DNA of 64,000 nucleotides from Streptomyces sp. HNM0575. Lineage in GTDB: Bacteria; Actinomycetota; Actinomycetes; Streptomycetales; Streptomycetaceae. The notes under the pieces are model-generated. The model did not search any database. It saw only the letters and a list, made by a program, of their open reading frames with translations, and had not been told where the DNA came from. Within the stretch, counting starts at the first letter, position 1. Every line of letters begins with the position of its first letter. The DNA is taken from positions 248,001-312,000 of the forward strand of contig NZ_JAASAG010000008.1 in the NCBI RefSeq assembly GCF_012726265.1, written 5' to 3'. Made by a program: the position numbers and the translations under genes. Shown here piece after piece: positions 9,465 to 20,309 of this stretch.

Positions 9465-10678
9465 CGGGTTCTCCGTACGTCGCACAGGGCGGCGATGTCC
9501 GCCAGCCGCTCCACCAGCTCGCTCGCGTCGGCGTTGACCTTCTCGCGCTCCATGCGGCCGAGTTCGCCCAGCGGCGTCCAGTGCCCGTCGTGCTCGTGGC
9601 CGTCCAAGCGTGCCTGCATGCCGTCGAGTTCGTCGTCCAGCCGCCCCATCCGCGGATAGCGCGAGGCGAGCAGCGGGCGCAGCCGGGACAGGGCGACGCG
9701 CGTGCCGTCGAGGTTGGCGCGTGCCGTGGCGAGGTTGCTGTGGCTGCCGTAGTCGGTGCGGCCGGTCAGCTCGAACTGCACGGTGTTCTCCAGGATTTCG
9801 TGCGCGCGAAGGCCGAGGTCCAGGGGGTCCATGCGCGCCTGGCTCCAGTCCTTGCGCAACGTACGTACGTCCTCGACCAGCCGGTCCGCGAACGGACGGA
9901 GAGACGACGCCGATTCCCCGTGCCACAGCCCGTGCTCGATGCGGTGGAAGCCGGTGAAGTCCTTGTCGTGCACGCCGCCGGGCAGACTCGCCGTGGTGCC
10001 GTTGATCGCCCCGTCCGCGTCGTCGAACGTGCCGTACGCGGCGCCCATCCGCTCGTACGTGAGATGCGCGGGCAGCCAGGCCTCGCGGGCCCGCGCGAGA
10101 TCGCCGTCGTCGATGGCCGAACGCAGCTTCTCCGTCGCGTCGAGGAGCGGGCCCATCCGGCCGGCGATCCAGTGCTGGTAGCTCAACGTGGGCGGGATCA
10201 GGTCGTGTTGGTCGACGGGGCGGGCCGCGGGGCCGCCGTGTCCTCCCCGGCCGCCGTGCACCCGGACCTTGGGCCCGACGGCGGGAGCGCCGTCGTCCGG
10301 GAAGCAGGCGAAGGAGTAGGTGCCGTCGCCGAGATCGGCGCGCAGCGTGCGGGTCGTGCCCGGCCCGATGCCGTCCACCTCGCCGTATGCGGCTCCGCTG
10401 CGCGCGTCCCTGAGATACACCTCGGCCGCCCTGTCGGACCCGTTGTGCAACTCGAAGACCTGGATGCCCGGACGGGCATGGTCCCAGCCGCGCCCGCACT
10501 TGCCCCCGGAGACCTCGACTCCCGTGTGCGGCAGGCCGTCGGCGGCCGCAACCGCACCGTCGTGAGGCCGGTCGCCCGGCCACCAGGACGCGGACACGGC
10601 GGCCACCGCCACGGCGGCCGCCCCGCAGACGCCCACGAGCGCGCGCCGCGAGAGGGGTATGGCGCCGGGACGAGACAC
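9461..10678 (-). CDS. efeO: EfeO iron-uptake protein (cupredoxin plus M75 imelysin domain)
   Basis: 405 residues. An N-terminal hydrophobic segment (ALVGVCGAAAVAVAAVSA) exports or anchors it. A cupredoxin-like domain at about residues 45-140 contains SGGKCG and SFACFPDD, and the M75 imelysin domain carries the metal motif GFHRIEHG. It acts as the periplasm-side iron-binding component of ferrous iron uptake. The GTG start has AGGAGG 4 bp upstream. The permease gene efeU normally precedes efeO, but here the upstream neighbour is an unrelated FAD oxidase. Confidence 0.9.
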   Translation of the reverse strand: MSRPGAIPLSRRALVGVCGAAAVAVAAVSASWWPGDRPHDGAVAAADGLPHTGVEVSGGKCGRGWDHARPGIQVFELHNGSDRAAEVYLRDARSGAAYGEVDGIGPGTTRTLRADLGDGTYSFACFPDDGAPAVGPKVRVHGGRGGHGGPAARPVDQHDLIPPTLSYQHWIAGRMGPLLDATEKLRSAIDDGDLARAREAWLPAHLTYERMGAAYGTFDDADGAINGTTASLPGGVHDKDFTGFHRIEHGLWHGESASSLRPFADRLVEDVRTLRKDWSQARMDPLDLGLRAHEILENTVQFELTGRTDYGSHSNLATARANLDGTRVALSRLRPLLASRYPRMGRLDDELDGMQARLDGHEHDGHWTPLGELGRMEREKVNADASELVERLADIAALCDVRRTR

Positions 10679-10757
10679 ACGACCTCCTGACGATCACGCC
10701 GCGCCGTACGGCGGCAGCGGCCATGCTAATGCGGCGCCGCCGCTGCCGATCGGGGGC

Positions 10758-10809
10758 GTCAGCGCCCGGCGGACCGGAGGCCTGTCAGTGCCCGGCGGAC
10801 CGGAGGCCG
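10758..10809. repeat. 26-bp tandem duplication at a gene end
   Basis: Two abutting 26-bp copies (10758-10783 and 10784-10809) differ at two bases. The second contains the stop codon and last codons of the FAD oxidase gene, and the first is a duplicate lying just beyond the stop. It looks like a local slippage or duplication event. Confidence 0.85.
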
Positions 10810-12323
10810 GCTCGCTCGCCGATGCTCTGGCCGTACCGGAACAGGCCGGTCGGGTCGTAGCGCCGCTTGACGGTCACGAGCCGCTCGTAATTGCCCTCGT
10901 AGTAGGCGTGCTGCCAGTGGCGCAGGTCGGGGTCGGGGAAGTTGACGTACGCCGCCGACGTCCCGGACGCACGGACCAATGTGCGGTGCATGGCGCGCAG
11001 TTGGGCCAGCAGGTGACCGACGACGTCATCCGGGGTGCCGGGCGCCCAGTTGCTGCCGATGTCGATGACGAACGTGGCCCTGCGGTGCGGGTAGGCGGTT
11101 TCGTGCGGGGAGGGCTTCGAGCTGGCGCCGCCCATGGCGAACAGCGTGACGTAGCCGGCGTTGCCGTTCCGGCCGGGCTGCCAGTGGGTGATCCACTCGA
11201 CGATGTCCTCGACGGTGCGCGGTTCGAGCCACTGGTGGGGGACAAGGGACTTCGACGCCATGGCGGCCGGAGCGCCGGGGCGATCCATCAGGAAGTCCTG
11301 GGCGTTCCAGAAGCGCCGCTCCTGTACGAACGCCTTCTCCGGGCCCAGACGCAGCACCGGGGAGAGGGCGCGGCGCAGCCGGTCCTCCTGGCCCAGCCGC
11401 TGGCCGAGCAGCCACAGGACGGGCGCGCTTCCGTCCCCGTCGTTCCTGAAGCCGATCCGGACGTCGAAGTCGTCGCGCTCGTCCGCCGCGAGGACTTCCT
11501 GGACGGCGTTCATCACCTCGACTCCGCGCCGGGCGGGAAAGGCCACGTCGAAGACGGTGGCGCGCAGCCCGGAGACGTCGACGGCGTCGAAGACGAAACC
11601 GGTGTTGATGCCGAAGTTGCCTCCGGCTCCGCCGCGGCACGCCCAGAACAGATCCGCGTTCTCGTCCGCGCTCGCCCGGACCAGGGAACCGTCGGCGAGC
11701 ACGAGCCGGGTCTCCAGCAGCCGGTCGCAAGTCATGCCCCACCGGCGGTCGTTGAAGCCGAGCCCGCCGCCCAGCGTCAGCCCGGCCACGCCGACGCCGG
11801 GGCAGCGTCCGCCCGGGAAATAGAGGTCGGCCGCCCGGGCGTCGGAGACGTCCGAGTTGGTGGCGCCGCCGCCCAGCACCAGCGTGCGGCCGCTGGGCGT
11901 CACGTCGTTCATGCGCCGCAGGCTGATCAGCAGGCCGGTGGTGGTGGAGTATCCGGCGTAGTTGTGCCCTCCGGACCTCGGCGCGAACGGCATCCCGTGG
12001 TCGGCGGCCCAGCCGAGGGCCGCACGCACGTCATGCTCCGTCGCGCACGCGACGATGCCGGCAGGTTGCACTTTCGCGTACCGGAGGTTGTCCGGCAGGG
12101 CCAGCCGCTCATACGGGGCGTCCCCCGGGCGGTACAGCCCGGCACCCGGGCTCAGCGCCCGTGCCAGATCCCGCCATGCCGACGCGGGGAGCCGGCGTGC
12201 CGCTCTCCGCGCGCCTCCGTCGGCCGCGTAAGCACCGCGCACCGAGGGGCCGTTCAGCAGCCCGGCTCCCGCCAGCAGTGACGCCTGGGCTCCGTACCGC
12301 AGGACCGTACGACGACTGGTCAT
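10785..12323 (-). CDS. Tat-exported FAD-linked oxidase (berberine-bridge/hydroxynicotine-oxidase type)
   Basis: 512 residues. A twin-arginine signal (TSRRTVLRYGAQASLLAGAGLL) opens the protein. The FAD_binding_4 domain has the PRSGGHNYAGYST motif, whose His binds FAD covalently, and GGRCPGVGVAGLTLGGGLG, whose Cys fits a second covalent bond, so bicovalent FAD is likely. The C-terminal BBE segment (YVNFPDPDLRHWQHAYYEGNYERL) is complete. The substrate is unknown; family members oxidise sugars, alkaloids and secondary metabolites. It is on the same strand as efeO, with 106 bp between them. Confidence 0.88.
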   Translation of the reverse strand: MTSRRTVLRYGAQASLLAGAGLLNGPSVRGAYAADGGARRAARRLPASAWRDLARALSPGAGLYRPGDAPYERLALPDNLRYAKVQPAGIVACATEHDVRAALGWAADHGMPFAPRSGGHNYAGYSTTTGLLISLRRMNDVTPSGRTLVLGGGATNSDVSDARAADLYFPGGRCPGVGVAGLTLGGGLGFNDRRWGMTCDRLLETRLVLADGSLVRASADENADLFWACRGGAGGNFGINTGFVFDAVDVSGLRATVFDVAFPARRGVEVMNAVQEVLAADERDDFDVRIGFRNDGDGSAPVLWLLGQRLGQEDRLRRALSPVLRLGPEKAFVQERRFWNAQDFLMDRPGAPAAMASKSLVPHQWLEPRTVEDIVEWITHWQPGRNGNAGYVTLFAMGGASSKPSPHETAYPHRRATFVIDIGSNWAPGTPDDVVGHLLAQLRAMHRTLVRASGTSAAYVNFPDPDLRHWQHAYYEGNYERLVTVKRRYDPTGLFRYGQSIGERAGLRSAGH

Positions 12324-12754
12324 TCTGGTCTCTCCGATCGCTCACGTGGTCGCATTCGGCCGTGGGGAGAAGCGGTCCGGCGGCCACCCGGTGTCGGCGC
12401 CGCAGGACACGGGCCGGTACGGGCATATCGTGCCGATCCATAAGCAATGGGCCGCTCACCACGCCGTGACAAGCGAGCCGTCACACGCGTGAGGCACCGC
12501 GACACCCGTCAGGCACCACCGCATCCGTGAGGCACCGCCGGTGAGGGGCCGCCGCATCCGTGAGGCACCGCCCGTGAGGCATCGCGACACCGCCGCACCG
12601 GGGCCGGCTCGACGAGCGGGACCGCGAGCACCCCGCGCCGCACGACGGTCTTCGTCCGGAAGACCTGGACTACCCGCTGCGGGCGGTCGTCCCCGGTTTC
12701 ACGAAGCGGCACGCGGCCGGGATGTGGGAGCGGGGGACGAGGAACGCGTCCCGT
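12324..12754. other. Intergenic region with short GTGAGGCAyCGC repeats
   Basis: No convincing gene. At 12489-12590 the unit GTGAGGCAyCGC recurs several times; a 21-bp stretch at 12519-12539 is repeated exactly at 12552-12572, a 33-bp period. The region holds the promoter side of the FAD oxidase and the end of the PucR gene. Confidence 0.6.
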
Positions 12755-14020
12755 TCACAGCCGCGCCGCCTTCAGCGCCATGTGCAGCAGCAGCCGTGAC
12801 GTGCCGTCGTCGAGGTCGAGGCCGGTGAGCGACTCGATCCGGGAGAGGCGGTAGTAGAGGGTCTGGCGGTGTATGCCGAGCGCCGCGGCCGTGCGGCCCG
12901 CCTGGCCCGCGTGGTCCAGGAACACCTCGGCGGTGCGGGCGAGTTCGGCGTGCGCGGGGCGGAGCAACGCGCGTACGGCGGGGTCGCCCGCGGCGTCCGC
13001 CCCGGCCGGTACGGCGGCGAGCAGCCGGTACGGGCCGATCGCCGCCCACTCCGCCACGGGCCCCAGCCGTCCCGGCTCCGCCGCGGCGGCCCGTGCCGCG
13101 GCGAGCGCCTCCCGCCAGGCCGGTACGGCGCCGGAGAGACCCCGTCGGGGCGCGCTCACGCCGGCGGTGGCGGGGGAGAGCGGCACGCGCAGCAGCTGCG
13201 TCGCGGCGGCATGCGCGGGGTCGAGCGAGTCCGCCGAGCGCAGCCGCACCAGCGCGGCGAGGGCGGGCGGTCCGTCACGGGCGTCGCCTTTCCGGTGCGG
13301 CCGGGCCGGGTCCGGCGGCAGCACGAGCAGACAGCGGGCCAGCACATGCGGCGGTACGGGCGCGGGCGGACCACCGCCCGCCTCCCGGCTCCCGCCGCTT
13401 CCCCCGGCCTCGTCCCGGGTCCGCCAGGGCAGGACCGCCAGCAGCGCCAGCGTTCCGGAGGCCGCCGGTCCGAGCAGTTCGCCCAGCTCGGCCGCGGCCT
13501 CCTCGCCGGCGCTCCGGCTCCCGCTCCCGCCCGCTCCCCGCTCGTCCTCGACCAGCAGGGTCCGCAGCAGCTCGCCCGTGCGGGCCTCCGCGTGCTCCTC
13601 CGCCGCCAGCAGCGCCCCGATCCGCGAGGCCACCGTCATCGCCGAGGCCAGCCGCGGATCGGCCAGGTCGAGCGCGCCGTCGTCCATCAGCCAGATGTAT
13701 CCGTGCACGACGCCCGCGTGCCGCACGGGCAGGCAGATGCGGCCGTGCTCCACGCCCGCGGCCGGTTCCGGATCGATGCGTACGGGCCCGGTGGCCCTGG
13801 TGATGCCGAAGCTCTCGAACCAGGCCCGCACCTCGGCGCTGGAACGGCGGCCGAGGATCGAGCGTCTGCGGACCGGGTCCAGCGCGGGCTCCGTACCGTC
13901 ACCGTCGCCCTCGTGCGCGCCGAAGGCGATCAGCGCGAAGTCGCGGCCCTCCAGCGTCGCGGGGGTGCCGAGCAGCGCGCAGACCTCGTCGACGAGTGCC
14001 TGGTAGTCGTCCTCGCGCAT
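12755..14020 (-). CDS. PucR-family regulator, probably of proline catabolism
   Basis: 421 residues from the ATG at 14020, which has AGGAAG 5 bp upstream. The C-terminal PucR helix-turn-helix is clear (FLDHAGQAGRTAAALGIHRQTLYYRLSRIESLTGL). The middle and N-terminal parts look like GAF-type sensing regions with Ala/Gly-rich linkers. It is divergent from proline dehydrogenase with 324 bp between. PucR-type activators of proline catabolism in this position are known in Streptomyces, so control of the adjacent putB-pruA pair is a reasonable inference. Confidence 0.85.
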   Translation of the reverse strand: MREDDYQALVDEVCALLGTPATLEGRDFALIAFGAHEGDGDGTEPALDPVRRRSILGRRSSAEVRAWFESFGITRATGPVRIDPEPAAGVEHGRICLPVRHAGVVHGYIWLMDDGALDLADPRLASAMTVASRIGALLAAEEHAEARTGELLRTLLVEDERGAGGSGSRSAGEEAAAELGELLGPAASGTLALLAVLPWRTRDEAGGSGGSREAGGGPPAPVPPHVLARCLLVLPPDPARPHRKGDARDGPPALAALVRLRSADSLDPAHAAATQLLRVPLSPATAGVSAPRRGLSGAVPAWREALAAARAAAAEPGRLGPVAEWAAIGPYRLLAAVPAGADAAGDPAVRALLRPAHAELARTAEVFLDHAGQAGRTAAALGIHRQTLYYRLSRIESLTGLDLDDGTSRLLLHMALKAARL

Positions 14021-14344
14021 GATCTTCCTGCCCTGCCCTGCCCAGTCCAGCCCTGCCGGGACCATCCGGTGCGCTTGTCCCTGCGCGGCGCCGGGCGCCC
14101 GCCGGTCCGCCGGACCGGGCCGTCCACCGGCCCGCCGCACCGGCCACCGCTTCCGCCCCACCATTCTCGTACAGATGTCTGAGATCTGGGACACGGATGC
14201 GTGACAGCTGTCGATGGTCCCCGTACGGCGCGATCCTTAGATTCAGGGTGGCTTCCGACGCCGTGGCGCCCCGTCCTCAGCAGCCGTTCCGTTCCGGTTC
14301 GCGGGGCCGCCACACGACGCCTGGAGCGCGAAGAAGGAACGTCA
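14021..14344. promoter_or_regulatory. Divergent pucR/putB regulatory region
   Basis: No gene. It contains a perfect 10-bp palindrome GACAGCTGTC at 14203-14212 and nearby partial dyads around AGATCT (14170-14190), candidates for a PucR operator. The assignment is inference from position. Confidence 0.4.
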
Positions 14345-15286
14345 GTGGAGGTGCCCGTGTTCGGACCAGTGCTCCTCGCCGCCGCGCGCAGTGACGGCAT
14401 CCGCCGTCTCGTGTCGACCGCGCCCGTCACGCGTCCCGTCGTGAACCGCTTCGTGGCCGGAGAGCGGCTGGGCGCATGCCTGGAGACCGTACGGTCGCTG
14501 ACCGACCGCGGTCTCGACGTCACCCTCGATCATCTCGGCGAGGACACCACCGACCGCAGCGAGGCGCTGCGCAACCGCGACGCCTATCTCGCCCTCGCGC
14601 GCGCCCTGGCCGCCGAGGGCCTGGGCGCTCGTGCCGAGATGTCGGTGAAGCTGTCGGCCTTCGGGCAGGCGCTGCCGGACGGCGGGCACGACATCGCGCT
14701 CGCCAACGTACGGCCGGTGGTCGAGGCCGCGGCCCGTGCGGGCACGACCGTGACCCTGGACATGGAGGACCACACCACCGTGGACTCCACCCTCGCCGTC
14801 CTCGCCGAGCTGCGCGCGGACTTCCCGCAGACCGGGGCCGTGCTCCAGTCCTATCTCTTCCGCACGGAGGACGACTGCGAGGCCCTGTCGGGGAAGGGCT
14901 CGCGCGTACGGTTGGTGAAGGGGGCCTACAAGGAACCGGCGTCGGTCGCCCACCAGCGCAAGGCCGATGTGGACCGCGCGTACGTGCGGTGCCTGAAGAT
15001 CCTGCTGTCCGGCAGCGGCTATCCGATGGTCGGCACGCACGATCCGCGGATGGTGACGGTCGCACAGGAGCTGGCGCGGCGTCTGGGCCGCAAGCACGAC
15101 GAGTTCGAGTTCCAGATGCTGTACGGGATCCGCGAGGGCGAGCAGCTACGGCTCGCGGCCGAGGGCCACCGGATGCGCGTATACGTCCCCTACGGCACCG
15201 ACTGGTACGGATACTTCATGCGGCGCCTCGCGGAGCGTCCCGCCAACCTCGGATTCTTCCTCCGCTCGCTCGCCACCCGCGGCTGA
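14345..15286 (+). CDS. putB: Proline dehydrogenase
   Basis: Oxidises L-proline to delta-1-pyrroline-5-carboxylate with FAD, the first step of proline catabolism to glutamate. It is a 313-residue monofunctional ProDH, with barrel motifs VTLDHLGEDTT, EMSVKLSAFGQ, TLDMEDHTTVDSTL, RLVKGAYKEP and the late YVPYGTDWYGYFMRRLAERPAN that forms the active site. GTG at 14345 is chosen because GAAGGAA lies 5 bp upstream and the length fits the family; GTG 14351 is an alternative. pruA follows 94 bp downstream and completes the pathway. Confidence 0.93.
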   Translation: MEVPVFGPVLLAAARSDGIRRLVSTAPVTRPVVNRFVAGERLGACLETVRSLTDRGLDVTLDHLGEDTTDRSEALRNRDAYLALARALAAEGLGARAEMSVKLSAFGQALPDGGHDIALANVRPVVEAAARAGTTVTLDMEDHTTVDSTLAVLAELRADFPQTGAVLQSYLFRTEDDCEALSGKGSRVRLVKGAYKEPASVAHQRKADVDRAYVRCLKILLSGSGYPMVGTHDPRMVTVAQELARRLGRKHDEFEFQMLYGIREGEQLRLAAEGHRMRVYVPYGTDWYGYFMRRLAERPANLGFFLRSLATRG

Positions 15287-15350
15287 ACAGCGCGCCCTGA
15301 CAACGCGCCCGGACAACGCGCCGGAACAAGGCGCCGGAACAACCCCGAAA
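15287..15350 (+). repeat. Short degenerate tandem repeat (about 14 bp unit)
   Basis: Four to five imperfect copies of a GACAACGCGCCCG-like unit fill most of the gap between putB and pruA. Function unknown; possibly slippage. Confidence 0.6.
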
Positions 15351-15380
15351 GTGCCCTCGTACGAAGGAGAGACGGCAGCC

Positions 15381-17012
<1,632 letters not shown>

Positions 17013-17041
17013 CCCGCGCCCTGCGGCGCACGCCCGACCCC

Positions 17042-17077
17042 GCGGCCCGGCACCTCTCACGAGCGGTGCCGGGCCGC
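17042..17077 (+). terminator. Terminator hairpin after pruA
   Basis: Perfect 13-bp stem (GCGGCCCGGCACC and its complement) with a 10-nt loop, 30 bp after the pruA stop. No T-run, as is common in Streptomyces. Confidence 0.8.
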
Positions 17078-17164
17078 CGCGCGTGCCCTCCGGCACACGG
17101 AGAACGGGAGGCCCGGAGGGTGGGTGGCCTGAATCGAGTGGTGTTCGTCTCAGATAGTAGGAAG

Positions 17165-17178
17165 GCCAACTAATTGGC
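17165..17178. promoter_or_regulatory. Small inverted repeat GCCAA-N4-TTGGC
   Basis: A 5-bp dyad in an AT-richer patch about 200 bp upstream of the 46-residue small protein gene. It could be an operator or part of a promoter. No regulator can be assigned. Confidence 0.3.
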
Positions 17179-17379
17179 GAGACATCACGGCGATCCGGTT
17201 CTACCTTTGTGGAGAGCCGAACGTCTCGCTCATCCAGCGAACGGCGGATGAGGCCCGGTGCACGAGCGCAGGCGACCCCTGCGACCTCTGACGCACCGCC
17301 CGCCCCCGCCCATTCCGGCATCGCATGCAGCCCCGCGTTCCCTTCTCGAAGCCCTTGTGTGCAGAAGGAGTTGCTGATC

Positions 17380-17520
17380 ATGGATGAGACCGCCCGCCGC
17401 CGTGTCCGGCACGCAGCCCGCACGGCCCGCACGAGCCGCGACGCCGACCGCAGGAACGCCGCCGCCGCCCTCCAGCGCGCCCTCGACCGCCGGGACAACG
17501 GCGGCGCCACCGGCCACTGA
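17380..17520 (+). CDS. Small basic protein, function unknown
   Basis: 46 residues (MDETARRRVRHAART...), strongly Arg/Ala-rich and probably helical. The ATG at 17380 is preceded by AGAAGGAG with 9-bp spacing, a very good ribosome site, which supports real translation. I recall a similar short gene between pruA and leuB in Streptomyces. No domain is recognised; the charge would suit nucleic-acid binding, but that is a guess. Confidence 0.65.
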   Translation: MDETARRRVRHAARTARTSRDADRRNAAAALQRALDRRDNGGATGH

Positions 17521-17604
17521 CCGCCGGCACCGCCCGGCGCTCCCAGGAGCCGCCGGTCAGGAGCCGCGCCCAGGAGCCGCGTCAGTCCGGAATATGGACA
17601 GCGA

Positions 17605-17632
17605 TGTCAGCTCCTGGGACGGCAGGTAGGGT
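17605..17632 (+). promoter_or_regulatory. Candidate leaderless promoter of leuB
   Basis: TGTCAG-N16-TAGGGT, with the -10 only 6 bp before the ATG. No Shine-Dalgarno sequence is present, so the mRNA probably starts at or near the ATG. Confidence 0.5.
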
Positions 17633-17638
17633 CTCCGC

Positions 17639-18676
17639 ATGTCTCGCAGCATCAGCCTCGCAGTGATCCCCGGTGACGGAATCGGCCAGGAGGTCGTGGC
17701 GCAGGGCCTGAAGGTCCTCGGCGCCGTCCTTCCTCAGGACGTGAAGCTGGAGACGAAGCAGTACGACCTGGGCGCCGAGCGCTGGCACGCCACCGGCGAG
17801 ACCCTCACGGACGCGGAGCTGGAGCAGCTCAAGCAGCACGACGCGATCCTGCTCGGCGCCATCGGCGACCCGAGCGTGCCCTCCGGGGTGCTGGAGCGCG
17901 GGCTGCTGCTCAAACTGCGGTTCGCATTCGACCACTTCGTCAACCTGCGGCCCTCGAAGCTCTTCCCGAACACCGGGACCCCGCTGGCGGGCCGCCCCGG
18001 CATCGACTTCGTCGTCGTCCGTGAGGGCACCGAGGGCCCGTACGTCGGCAACGGCGGCAGCATCCGCACCGGCACGCCCGCCGAGGTCGCCAACGAGGTC
18101 AGCGTGAACACCGCGTACGGCGTGGAGCGCGTCGTCCGTGACGCCTACGAGCGCGCACAGGCCCGCCCCCGCAAGAAGCTGACCCTGGTGCACAAGAACA
18201 ACGTGCTGGTGCACGCCGGTCACCTGTGGAAGAACACCTTCGACAAGGTCGGCGAGGAGTACCCCGAGGTCACCACCGACTACCTGCACGTCGATGCCGC
18301 GACGATCTTCCTCGTCACCGACCCGGAACGCTTCGACGTGATCGTCACCGACAACCTCTTCGGCGACATCATCACCGACCTCGCCGCCGCAGTCAGCGGC
18401 GGCATCGGCCTCGCCGCCTCGGGGAACATCAACCCGACCGGCGAGTTCCCGTCCATGTTCGAGCCGGTCCACGGCTCCGCGCCCGACATCGCGGGCACCG
18501 GCAAGGCCGACCCGACCGCCACCGTGCTGTCCGTCGCGCTGATGCTGCGCCACCTCGGCTTCGAGGGTGAGGCCGCACGCGTCGAGGACGCCGTCACGGC
18601 CGACCTGGCCGCACGCGCCGGCGCCCGCAGCACGGAAGAGACGGGCGACGCCCTGGCCGCGGCGGTATCCGGCTGA
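17639..18676 (+). CDS. leuB: 3-isopropylmalate dehydrogenase
   Basis: Oxidative decarboxylation of 3-isopropylmalate to 2-oxoisocaproate in leucine synthesis, NAD+-dependent. 345 residues, actinobacterial length. Motifs: IPGDGIGQEV at the start, GAIGDPSVP near 80, VVREGTEGPYVG near 125, the metal-site segment DNLFGDIITDLAAAVSGGIGLAASGNINP near 240, and EPVHGSAPDIAGTGKADPTA. The ATG has no ribosome site and is probably leaderless. It is followed by ilvE. Confidence 0.96.
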   Translation: MSRSISLAVIPGDGIGQEVVAQGLKVLGAVLPQDVKLETKQYDLGAERWHATGETLTDAELEQLKQHDAILLGAIGDPSVPSGVLERGLLLKLRFAFDHFVNLRPSKLFPNTGTPLAGRPGIDFVVVREGTEGPYVGNGGSIRTGTPAEVANEVSVNTAYGVERVVRDAYERAQARPRKKLTLVHKNNVLVHAGHLWKNTFDKVGEEYPEVTTDYLHVDAATIFLVTDPERFDVIVTDNLFGDIITDLAAAVSGGIGLAASGNINPTGEFPSMFEPVHGSAPDIAGTGKADPTATVLSVALMLRHLGFEGEAARVEDAVTADLAARAGARSTEETGDALAAAVSG

Positions 18677-18905
18677 CCCGGTCCAGGACTCAGGCCGGGC
18701 ATCGGTACCCGGCCGCTGGGCCAGTGAGGGGTCGGGGTGCCACCATCCATCCAGGGGCCGCTCACCCGGACTCCCTCGGCGAGGGTGCCGCGCGCGACAA
18801 TCGGACGCGGGACCGACGCACGAGGCAATGCCCGCACGTCCTGGCACGCGACGCGGGTGCACGGGAGCGCGGTCCGCCACGACACACAGTGAAGGACGCG
18901 CTCAC

Positions 18906-20009
18906 ATGACGACGCCTCGAATCGACTTCGACCTCAAGCCCTCCTCGCAGCCGCTTCCCGCCGCGGAGCGCGAGGCGGTGCTGGCGGACCCGGGCTTCGG
19001 CCGTCATTTCACGGACCACATGGTCACGATCAAGTGGACCGAGGGCCGCGGATGGCACGACGCCCGGCTCCAGCCGTACGCGCCTCTCCAGCTCGATCCC
19101 GCCAACATGACGCTGCACTACGCGCAGTCGATCTTCGAAGGGCTCAAGGCCTACCGGCAGGCGGACGGCTCCGTCTCCGCCTTCCGCCCCGACGCCAACG
19201 CCCGGCGCTTCCAGCGCAGCGCCCGCCGGCTGGCCATGCCGGAGCTGCCGGAGGAGACGTTCATCGAGGCGTGCGAGCTGCTCGTGCGCCAGGACAAGGA
19301 GTGGGTGCCGGGGACCGGCGAGGAGTCGCTGTACCTCCGGCCCTTCATGTTCGCGACGGAGGTCGGCCTGGGCGTGCGGCCGGCCAACGAATACCTCTTC
19401 ATGCTGATCGCCTCGCCCGCCGGCTCGTACTTCCCCGGCGGGGTGCAGCCGGTGTCGGTCTGGCTCTCCCAGGAGTACGTGCGTGCGGCGCCCGGCGGCA
19501 CGGGCGAGGCCAAGTGCGCGGGCAACTACGCCGCTTCGCTCGTCGCGCAGGCCGAGGCCGCCGAGCAGGGATGCGACCAGGTCGTGTGGCTCGACGCGAT
19601 CGAGCGCCGCTTCATCGAGGAGATGGGCGGCATGAACCTCTACTTCGTCCACGGCTCCGGCGCGGACGCGAGGATCGTCACGCCCTCCCTCACCGGCACG
19701 CTCCTGCCGGGCATCACCCGGGACTCGCTGCTCACGCTCGCCGCGGACCTCGGTTACGCGACGGAGGAGGCCCGTATCACCGTCGACGACTGGCGGGACG
19801 GCAACGCGGACGGCAGCATCACCGAGGTCTTCGCCTGCGGAACGGCGGCCGTGATCACGCCGGTCGGCGAGGCGAAGTGCGCGAGCGGCGGCTGGAAGGT
19901 CGCCGACGGGCAGCCCGGCGAGATCACCATGCGGCTGCGCGAGGAATTGCTGGCGGTGCAGACGGGCCACGCGGAGGACCGGCACCACTGGATGCGGCCG
20001 CTGGCCTGA
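18906..20009 (+). CDS. ilvE: Branched-chain amino-acid aminotransferase
   Basis: PLP-dependent transamination of leucine, isoleucine and valine with 2-oxoglutarate. 367 residues, the long actinobacterial/eukaryote-like fold type IV form. Visible segments: LHYAQSIFEGLKAYRQ near 65, AKCAGNYAASLVAQAEA with the PLP Lys near 200, MGGMNLYFVHG, and EVFACGTAAVITPVGE near 310. The ATG has GAAGGA about 10 bp upstream. It lies between leuB and cimA, in a branched-chain cluster. Start well supported by homology. Confidence 0.96.
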   Translation: MTTPRIDFDLKPSSQPLPAAEREAVLADPGFGRHFTDHMVTIKWTEGRGWHDARLQPYAPLQLDPANMTLHYAQSIFEGLKAYRQADGSVSAFRPDANARRFQRSARRLAMPELPEETFIEACELLVRQDKEWVPGTGEESLYLRPFMFATEVGLGVRPANEYLFMLIASPAGSYFPGGVQPVSVWLSQEYVRAAPGGTGEAKCAGNYAASLVAQAEAAEQGCDQVVWLDAIERRFIEEMGGMNLYFVHGSGADARIVTPSLTGTLLPGITRDSLLTLAADLGYATEEARITVDDWRDGNADGSITEVFACGTAAVITPVGEAKCASGGWKVADGQPGEITMRLREELLAVQTGHAEDRHHWMRPLA

Positions 20010-20048
20010 CGAGACGACGAGACGAGCGGGGCGGCGCTGCCCCGCGGA

Positions 20049-20080
20049 GCAGGCCCCCGGTGCGTGTCCCGGGGGCCTGC
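20049..20080 (+). terminator. Terminator hairpin after ilvE
   Basis: Perfect 12-bp GC stem (GCAGGCCCCCGG and complement) with an 8-nt loop, 40 bp after ilvE. Confidence 0.8.
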
Positions 20081-20309
20081 CCTGCGAACCGGCGCGGCCG
20101 GTCTTCCGTCGCGGTGCGGGCCCGGGCCCGGTCCGCCTGCCGCTCGCCGCCCCTGGCGCCCGGCGCCCGCCGGTGGCGGGGCCTGCGAGCCGCGGCCCGC
20201 GATCCGCAGACCGCGAGCGCCCGCCGCCGCGTGCTCGTTTCCGGATGGTGAGACGCCTTGCGGACACCGGGCCGGTATGTGCAAGACTCCCCCCGTGTCC
20301 TCGTTCGCC

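Noticed and set aside
10659..12281. Long plus-strand frame opposite the FAD oxidase
   Set aside because: Antisense shadow of a well-supported gene; its translation is Val/Arg/Gly-rich without any domain.
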